The translations under genes and the position numbers were made by a program. A DNA stretch of 10,276 nt from NCBI GenBank assembly GCA_937900975.1, contig CALCPC010000556.1, positions 1-10,276 of the forward strand. The letters run 5' to 3'. This stretch comes from an uncultured Paracoccaceae bacterium. GTDB lineage: Bacteria > Pseudomonadota > Alphaproteobacteria > Rhodobacterales > Rhodobacteraceae. Each line of letters starts with the position of its first letter. The stretch's first letter is position 1. Positions 6,250 to 10,276 of this stretch are shown in pieces. A model generated the notes under the pieces. That model searched no databases, had not been told where the DNA came from, and saw only the letters and a list, made by a program, of their open reading frames with translations.

Positions 6250-8124
6250 ATGCTGGGAAGCTTTCGTTCATCGACCAAGACGTCGGTCTCCAAGGTCCTT
6301 GTTTGGGCGATGCTTGGGCTTTTGGCCGTGGGTCTGGTCGGGTTCAACTTGTCGGACATGGCCAGCGGGTTGGCGGGACGCAATGTCGCCCGGGTCGGCG
6401 GGCAGGAGATTACGCGCACCGAGTTCGCGCGCACCATGGAACTTGCCACCAACCGTTTCGGGCAAAGCATCGGCCAGCCGCTGACCGTCTCTCAGGCGGC
6501 ATCGCTTGGCTTGGGGGAGCAGGTCCTGGCGCAGCTTGTCACCGGCGCCGCGCTGGACGAGCAGGTGGCCGCGCTCGGCATTTCTGTCCCCGACGCGTCG
6601 GTGCGCGATGAGATCCTGTCGCGGCCAGAGTTTGGGGGCGCTGGCGGCTTCGATCCCGACAGCTACCGTTTCGCGTTAGAACGGACGGGAATGACCGTGC
6701 CGCAATTTGAGGAACAGGTGCGCGGCGATGTGGCGCGCGCGCTGTTGGAGGCCGGTGTCAGCGGCGGCGTCGTCGTCCCGGCGGCCGCTGCTGAGGCGAT
6801 GCTGGCGTTTGAGCGCGAGATGCGGGATTTCAGCTATATCCAGTTGACCGCCGCCCAAACGCCGGACGCCGTCGCGCCCGCCGACGACGCGACGTTGCGC
6901 CAATGGTTCGACGAAAACAGCGACCGCTACCGCGCGCCCGAGACGCGCCGCGTCAGCTATGCTGCGATCACGACCGGCGAGATGGCCGGGGCGATGGAAA
7001 TCGACGACGCGGCGCTGCGCGAAGCGTATGATGCGGCGGGCAGCCGCTTTCGCACCGAAGAGCGGCGCCTGATCGATCGCATCGTCTTTGGCAGCACCGA
7101 GGATGCGGCGGCGGCGCGCCGCCGGATCGATGCGGGCGACAGCGATTTTGCCGCTGAGGCGACCGCGCGCGGTCTTGCGCCGGGCGATATCGAGGTGGGG
7201 ACTGTGCGCGCGCTCGACCTGTCCGCCGCGGCCCGCACGGCCGTTTTTTCGGGCGATCAGCCGGGGATCGTCGGGCCGGTGGAGACAGAGTTCGGGCCCG
7301 CGCTCTTCCGCGTCAACGCGATTTTGGCCGCGCGCGAAACGCCATTCGATGAGGCGGCCGAAGCGCTGCGCACCGAACTGGGGCGCGAGGCCGCCGCCGT
7401 CCGCATCGATGCGGAGATCGATCCGGTTGAGGATCTTTTGGCCGGCGGCGCAACGCTGGAAGAGATCGGCGCCGAAACGGCGCTAGTCTTCGGCACCGTC
7501 GATGTCTTTGAGGGCAGCACCGCGCCGCTGGCCAACGACCCGGCGTTCCGCAGTCGGGCCGAGGCGGCGGAACCGGGCGACCTGCCGGAACTCTTCAACC
7601 TGGCAAACGGCGGTCTGGCGGCGCTGAGGGTGGAGGAGGTTATCCCCCCCGCGGCGCAACCCTTTGAGGCCGTTGCCGAAACCGTCGCCGCCGATTGGCG
7701 CATCCAAGCGCAGCAAACGGCGCTGGCAGAGCGGGGCCGCGCCCTTCTTGCGCGGTTGAATGAAGGGATAACGCTGGAGGCGCTGGCCACCGCAGAGGGG
7801 CTTGGCGTATTTGGCGAGACCGGGCGGACGCGCAGCGACGTGCCGGACGGCCTGACCGCGGCCGTGCTTGCCGAGGCCTTCGCGCAGGAGCCCGGCGGCG
7901 TCGGCCTTGTGGAGGGTGGCGCGATTGTGACGCTTGTCCGGCTCGATGCGGTTTCGGCCTTCGACGCCGAGGCGGACGCGGCGCTGTTGGAGGCGCGTCA
8001 GGCGCAGCTTTCCCAGGGCGTCGCGTTTGACTTGCTGCAGGGTTTCGCTGCCGGCGCGCAAACCGCCGCCGGGGTCCAAATCAACCGCACTGTGATCGAC
8101 CAAACGCTGGCGCTTTACCCCTGA
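6250..8124 (+). CDS. PpiD-like periplasmic folding factor (SurA_N/parvulin)
   Basis: This 624-residue inner-membrane-anchored chaperone is expected to help newly exported proteins fold. A short basic N-terminus (SSTKTSVSK) precedes a single transmembrane helix at about 15-34. A SurA/PpiD-type N-terminal chaperone region (about 46-175) starts ARVGGQEITRTEFARTMELA. A parvulin-like domain lies at about 268-358 (RRLIDRIVFGS ... FGPALFRVNAIL). A second, more divergent repeat may lie at about 395-465. The central parvulin loop does not show the usual GGDLGW-type motif, so isomerase activity is doubtful, as for the inactive parvulin domain of E. coli PpiD. Length matches PpiD (623 residues in E. coli). 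The ATG follows GGGGA at 6 nt. The stop TGA shares its A with the trpE start, which suggests translational coupling. Confidence 0.88.
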   Translation: MLGSFRSSTKTSVSKVLVWAMLGLLAVGLVGFNLSDMASGLAGRNVARVGGQEITRTEFARTMELATNRFGQSIGQPLTVSQAASLGLGEQVLAQLVTGAALDEQVAALGISVPDASVRDEILSRPEFGGAGGFDPDSYRFALERTGMTVPQFEEQVRGDVARALLEAGVSGGVVVPAAAAEAMLAFEREMRDFSYIQLTAAQTPDAVAPADDATLRQWFDENSDRYRAPETRRVSYAAITTGEMAGAMEIDDAALREAYDAAGSRFRTEERRLIDRIVFGSTEDAAAARRRIDAGDSDFAAEATARGLAPGDIEVGTVRALDLSAAARTAVFSGDQPGIVGPVETEFGPALFRVNAILAARETPFDEAAEALRTELGREAAAVRIDAEIDPVEDLLAGGATLEEIGAETALVFGTVDVFEGSTAPLANDPAFRSRAEAAEPGDLPELFNLANGGLAALRVEEVIPPAAQPFEAVAETVAADWRIQAQQTALAERGRALLARLNEGITLEALATAEGLGVFGETGRTRSDVPDGLTAAVLAEAFAQEPGGVGLVEGGAIVTLVRLDAVSAFDAEADAALLEARQAQLSQGVAFDLLQGFAAGAQTAAGVQINRTVIDQTLALYP

Positions 8125-9632
8125 TGGACCTTTATCCTGCGTTCGACACCTTCGCCGCCGAGCATGGCCAGGGGCGGAACCAGGTGGTGTGGACCCGCTT
8201 GGTTGCCGATCTCGACACGCCCGTTTCGCTGATGCTGAAGCTTGCCGGCGCCCGGACCGTCAGCTTTAGCCTCGAATCGGTCACCGGCGGCGAGACCCGT
8301 GGCCGCTATTCGATCTTCGGGCTGAAACCGGACTTGATTTGGCGCTGTCGGGGCACGGTGGCCGCGCTGAACCGGCAGGCGCGCTATGACGCCGCGGCCT
8401 TCACCAGCGAAAGCGTGGATCCGCTGACCTCGCTTCGGGCCGTGCTCGACGAAAGCCGGATCGCGCTGCCCGACGCGCTGCCGCCGATGGCGGCGGGGCT
8501 TTTCGGATATCTCGGCTACGACATGATCCGGCTGGTGGAGCATCTGCCCGACGTCAACCCCGATCCACTGGGTCTGCCCGACGCGCTGATGATCCGCCCA
8601 TCGGTCGTTGCGGTGATCGATGGGGTGAAGGGCGAAGTCCTGATCGTCAGCCCCGCCTGGGCGCGCGCCGGTCTTTCGGCCCGCGCGGCCTATGCCCAAG
8701 CGGCCGAGCGGGTGATGGACGCCGTCCGCGACCTTGACCGCCTGCCCGCGCAAACGCCGCCCGCGCCCGAAACCGGCCCACCGCCGGCACCGCAATCGAC
8801 CACCCCCCGCGCGCGCTATTTGGAGATGGTCGAAACCGCGAAAGACTATATCCGCGCCGGCGACATCTTTCAGGTCGTGCCCTCGCAGCGCTGGTCGCAA
8901 CCCTTCCAGCAACCGCCCTTTGCGCTCTACCGCGCGCTCCGGCGGACCAACCCCTCCCCCTACATGTTCTTTTTCAACTTCGGCGGTTTCCAGGTGGTCG
9001 GGGCAAGCCCAGAGATCCTTGTCCGCGTCAAAGACGGGCGCGTCACCATCCGCCCCATCGCCGGAACCCGCCCGCGCGGGGCAACGCCGGGCGAAGACCA
9101 AGCGCTTGAGCGGGACCTTTTGGCCGATGAGAAAGAATTGGCTGAGCATTTGATGTTGCTGGATCTCGGCCGCAACGATGTCGGGCGCGTGGCCAAGATC
9201 GGCACCGTCACCCCGACTGAGCGTTTTATCATCGAACGCTACAGCCACGTGATGCACATCGTCTCGAATGTCGAGGGGGAGCTTGCCGAGGGCCACGACG
9301 CGCTGTCCGCGTTGCTGGCCGGCCTGCCCGCGGGCACGGTGTCGGGCGCCCCAAAGGTGCGGGCGATGGAGATCATCGATGAGCTTGAGGGCGAAAAGCG
9401 CGGCGTCTTCGGCGGCGGCGTCGGATATTTCTCTGCCGGGGGGGAGATGGACATCTGTATCGCCCTGCGCACCGGCGTCGTGAAAGACGAGACGCTTTAC
9501 ATCCAGGCCGGCGGCGGCGTGGTCTACGACAGCGACCCCGAGGCCGAGTTCGCCGAAACGGAAGCCAAGGCAGGCGCGCTCCGCCACGCAGCGCGCGAAG
9601 CCGGTCTTTTCACCGCAGGCGGAAACGGGTAG
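8124..9632 (+). CDS. trpE: Anthranilate synthase component I
   Basis: This 502-residue enzyme converts chorismate to anthranilate, using ammonia delivered by the TrpG glutaminase, in the first committed step of tryptophan synthesis. The N-terminal domain carries the tryptophan-binding element (SLES, Ser52, followed by GRYS at 60-63), so feedback inhibition is likely. After a Pro-rich linker (about 208-228), the chorismate-binding domain shows GDIFQVVPSQR (246-256), PIAGTRPRG (311-319), LDLGRNDVGR (346-355), GTVSGAPKVRA (404-414) and QAGGGVVYDSDPE (461-473). It is an unfused TrpE with no glutaminase domain. It overlaps the upstream PpiD-like gene by one base. No trpG follows within the 644 bp left in the window. 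In Rhodobacter sphaeroides trpE is also separated from trpGDC, by yibQ (recalled); no yibQ is seen here. Confidence 0.97.
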   Translation: MDLYPAFDTFAAEHGQGRNQVVWTRLVADLDTPVSLMLKLAGARTVSFSLESVTGGETRGRYSIFGLKPDLIWRCRGTVAALNRQARYDAAAFTSESVDPLTSLRAVLDESRIALPDALPPMAAGLFGYLGYDMIRLVEHLPDVNPDPLGLPDALMIRPSVVAVIDGVKGEVLIVSPAWARAGLSARAAYAQAAERVMDAVRDLDRLPAQTPPAPETGPPPAPQSTTPRARYLEMVETAKDYIRAGDIFQVVPSQRWSQPFQQPPFALYRALRRTNPSPYMFFFNFGGFQVVGASPEILVRVKDGRVTIRPIAGTRPRGATPGEDQALERDLLADEKELAEHLMLLDLGRNDVGRVAKIGTVTPTERFIIERYSHVMHIVSNVEGELAEGHDALSALLAGLPAGTVSGAPKVRAMEIIDELEGEKRGVFGGGVGYFSAGGEMDICIALRTGVVKDETLYIQAGGGVVYDSDPEAEFAETEAKAGALRHAAREAGLFTAGGNG

Positions 9633-9716
9633 GCCGCGCGCTGCCGGCGGCAAAGCGTGTCTCTGCCCGCGGGGGACGATCCGGCGGACCGCGCTCCCGA
9701 ACCCGAATCGCTGTTG

Positions 9717-9776
9717 CAAGCCCCGAAACAAATGGGCCAGCAACATACGGGCCAGAAACACATGGCCCAGCAACAC
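9717..9776 (+). repeat. 15-bp tandem repeat, three clear copies plus a degenerate one
   Basis: Clear copies are at 9732-9746, 9747-9761 and 9762-9776 (consensus atgggccagcaacac). A degenerate copy at 9717-9731 shares about half its bases. Because 15 is a multiple of three, every frame across it yields pentapeptide repeats, for example MGQQH/TGQKH/MAQQH on the plus strand. That periodicity therefore does not show that any frame is translated. Confidence 0.8.
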
Positions 9777-9885
9777 ATTTTCGACCGCGCGCTGTACCGG
9801 TTCGAACGGAATGAGCCAGGACCGCAGAAGGAGAGTGCGCTTCAACAGGGGGGCGTCGGTCGTTCTTTAGCGCCCCGCCCGTCTT

Positions 9886-9907
9886 CCGCCGCTCATGGCG
9901 GTTCGTT
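9886..9907 (+). terminator. Weak terminator-like hairpin
   Basis: CCGCC and GGCGG form a 5-bp stem around GCTCAT, followed by TTCGTT. The tail is short and interrupted. It might end some trpE transcripts about 255-275 nt after the stop codon, but the evidence is slight. Confidence 0.25.
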
Positions 9908-9994
9908 AAAAATCTAAGCCACTGAGCGCTGTCTAAAATCAAGGATTTCGGAACGGTATGGGATGCTCGATCTCTCAGGGGATGTCACCCCACG

Positions 9995-10188
9995 CGAAAG
10001 GTCCGGCGGCACTTTCGGCTGAACCGCCCGGATGCATTGGCGGCGCGTGGATTTGGCGCCGCTCCGGTCGGGCACGGGCTGCGGTTTTGGGCCAAGCCCG
10101 GTCCCATGCCAGGCGTCCAGCAAAGCGCTTGGCGCCGCATGGGTGGACGGGCCAATGATATGCGCCAAGGCGGCCATCCGCCTTTTTT
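9995..10188 (+). ncRNA. Candidate structured RNA or structured 3' UTR/leader
   Basis: Consecutive inverted repeats suggest a folded transcript: CGAAAG/CTTTCG (9995-10000/10012-10017); GCGGCGC/GCGCCGC (10040-10046/10056-10062); and a long hairpin at 10096-10152. The long hairpin pairs GCCCG/CGGGC, CCCATGC/GCATGGG, GGCG/CGCC and CCA/TGG, about 19 bp with small bulges. A distal pairing, TTGGCGC (10053-10059) with GCGCCAA (10162-10168), could close the rod. A strong terminator follows at once. I do not recognise 6S, SRP, tmRNA, RNase P or a known riboswitch. GC-rich DNA yields chance stems, so this remains a candidate; the 5' end is unknown. Confidence 0.35.
10167..10188 (+). terminator. Strong Rho-independent terminator
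   Basis: AAGGCGG (10167-10173), loop CCAT and CCGCCTT (10178-10184) form a perfect 7-bp stem that runs into six Ts (10183-10188). This is the cleanest terminator in the window. It would stop plus-strand transcription coming from trpE or from a transcript starting in the preceding structured region. Confidence 0.85.
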
Positions 10189-10194
10189 GACGCG

Positions 10195-10204
10195 GGTTTA
10201 AACC
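10195..10204. repeat. Perfect 10-bp palindrome
   Basis: GGTTTAAACC is self-complementary and lies 7 nt after the terminator T run. It could be a small operator or a chance site. It is the first of two palindromes between the terminator and the A/T-rich tail. Confidence 0.5.
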
Positions 10205-10213
10205 GGCGGACGC

Positions 10214-10232
10214 GCGGTGGCTAAGCCACCGC
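10214..10232. repeat. 19-nt inverted repeat before the A/T-rich tail
   Basis: GCGGTGGCT and AGCCACCGC are perfect inverted arms around a single A; as RNA they would form 7 bp with a 5-nt loop. No T run follows on either strand, so it is not an obvious terminator. It sits just before the drop in G+C, so an operator or leader stem for a gene beyond the edge is possible. Confidence 0.6.
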
Positions 10233-10276
10233 CCTCAATAAAATACCAAGGAGTTTTTTAATTTTTATTTATTATA
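10233..10276. other. A/T-rich end of the window
   Basis: Only 8 of 44 bases are G or C, and the last 23 (10254-10276) contain none. AAGGAG at 10248-10253 resembles a ribosome-binding site, but no ATG, GTG or TTG start with a usable reading frame is visible at normal spacing before the edge. A promoter or UP-like element, or an assembly-end artefact, are the main readings. Confidence 0.6.

Larger units (their letters stand above)
9633..10276. other. 644-bp region after trpE without a convincing gene
   Basis: The longest plus-strand frames are GTG 9657-9917 (86 codons) and ATG 9958-10158 (66 codons). Neither has a good ribosome site or a recognisable domain. The left half has a 15-bp repeat. 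The right half is dense in inverted repeats and has a clear terminator. The last 44 nt are only 8/44 G+C, in contrast to the rest of the window. A structured RNA, a trpE 3' UTR, or the leader of a gene beyond the edge are all possible. Confidence 0.6.

Noticed and set aside
9790..9815. GGTTCGAAC resembling a tRNA T-loop
   Set aside because: The flanking bases do not form a T stem and no acceptor, D or anticodon arms are found around it.
8115..9845. 576-codon open frame antisense to trpE
   Set aside because: It mirrors the strongly supported trpE frame, has an Arg/His/Gly-rich composition without domains, and arises from the G/C-rich third positions of trpE.
9610..9942. 110-codon minus-strand frame with VAGPC/VSGPY-like pentamers
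   Set aside because: The pentamers come from the 15-bp DNA repeat, the frame overlaps the trpE end, and it has no recognisable domain. It is not a pentapeptide-repeat protein.
10248..10276. Ribosome-binding site of a new gene at the right edge
   Set aside because: AAGGAG is a good match, but no start codon occurs at usable spacing in the remaining 23 nt.

Overview
The window is high-GC bacterial DNA with the layout and protein sequences of an alphaproteobacterium, most likely a Rhodobacterales member. The main reasons are an Atm1-type exporter, a PpiD-like protein directly coupled to trpE, Ala/Pro-rich LysM proteins and a strong G/C bias at third codon positions. The taxonomic placement is inference from protein character, not from a database search.

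Two divergent blocks meet at about 6135-6249. The minus-strand block runs leftward. It holds a Uup-like ABC-F ATPase (4314-6134), a small secreted esterase of the polyhydroxybutyrate-depolymerase type (3463-4251), an iron-type superoxide dismutase (2487-3089), a membrane-anchored LysM protein (683-2191), and the 5' end of an Atm1-type ABC exporter cut by the window edge (1-410). The gaps of 272-373 bp between the last four genes hold candidate promoters, one good terminator-like hairpin after sodB, and a 3 x 28-bp tandem repeat downstream of the LysM gene. These genes are therefore probably several transcription units, not one operon. uup and the esterase are close enough (62 bp) to be co-transcribed.

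The plus-strand block is a PpiD/SurA-like periplasmic chaperone (6250-8124) whose stop codon overlaps the start of trpE (8124-9632), so the two are probably translationally coupled. trpE is not followed by trpG inside the window.

The last 644 bp (9633-10276) contain no convincing protein gene. They contain a 15-bp tandem repeat, a dense series of nested inverted repeats ending in a clear Rho-independent terminator (10167-10188), two further palindromes, and an abrupt A/T-only tail of 23 nt. This is the most interesting part. It could be a structured RNA, a long trpE 3' UTR, or a leader/attenuator of a gene beyond the edge. The sequence alone does not decide between these.

Most of the window is ordinary core-genome content. 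I did not find a clearly novel multi-gene system.
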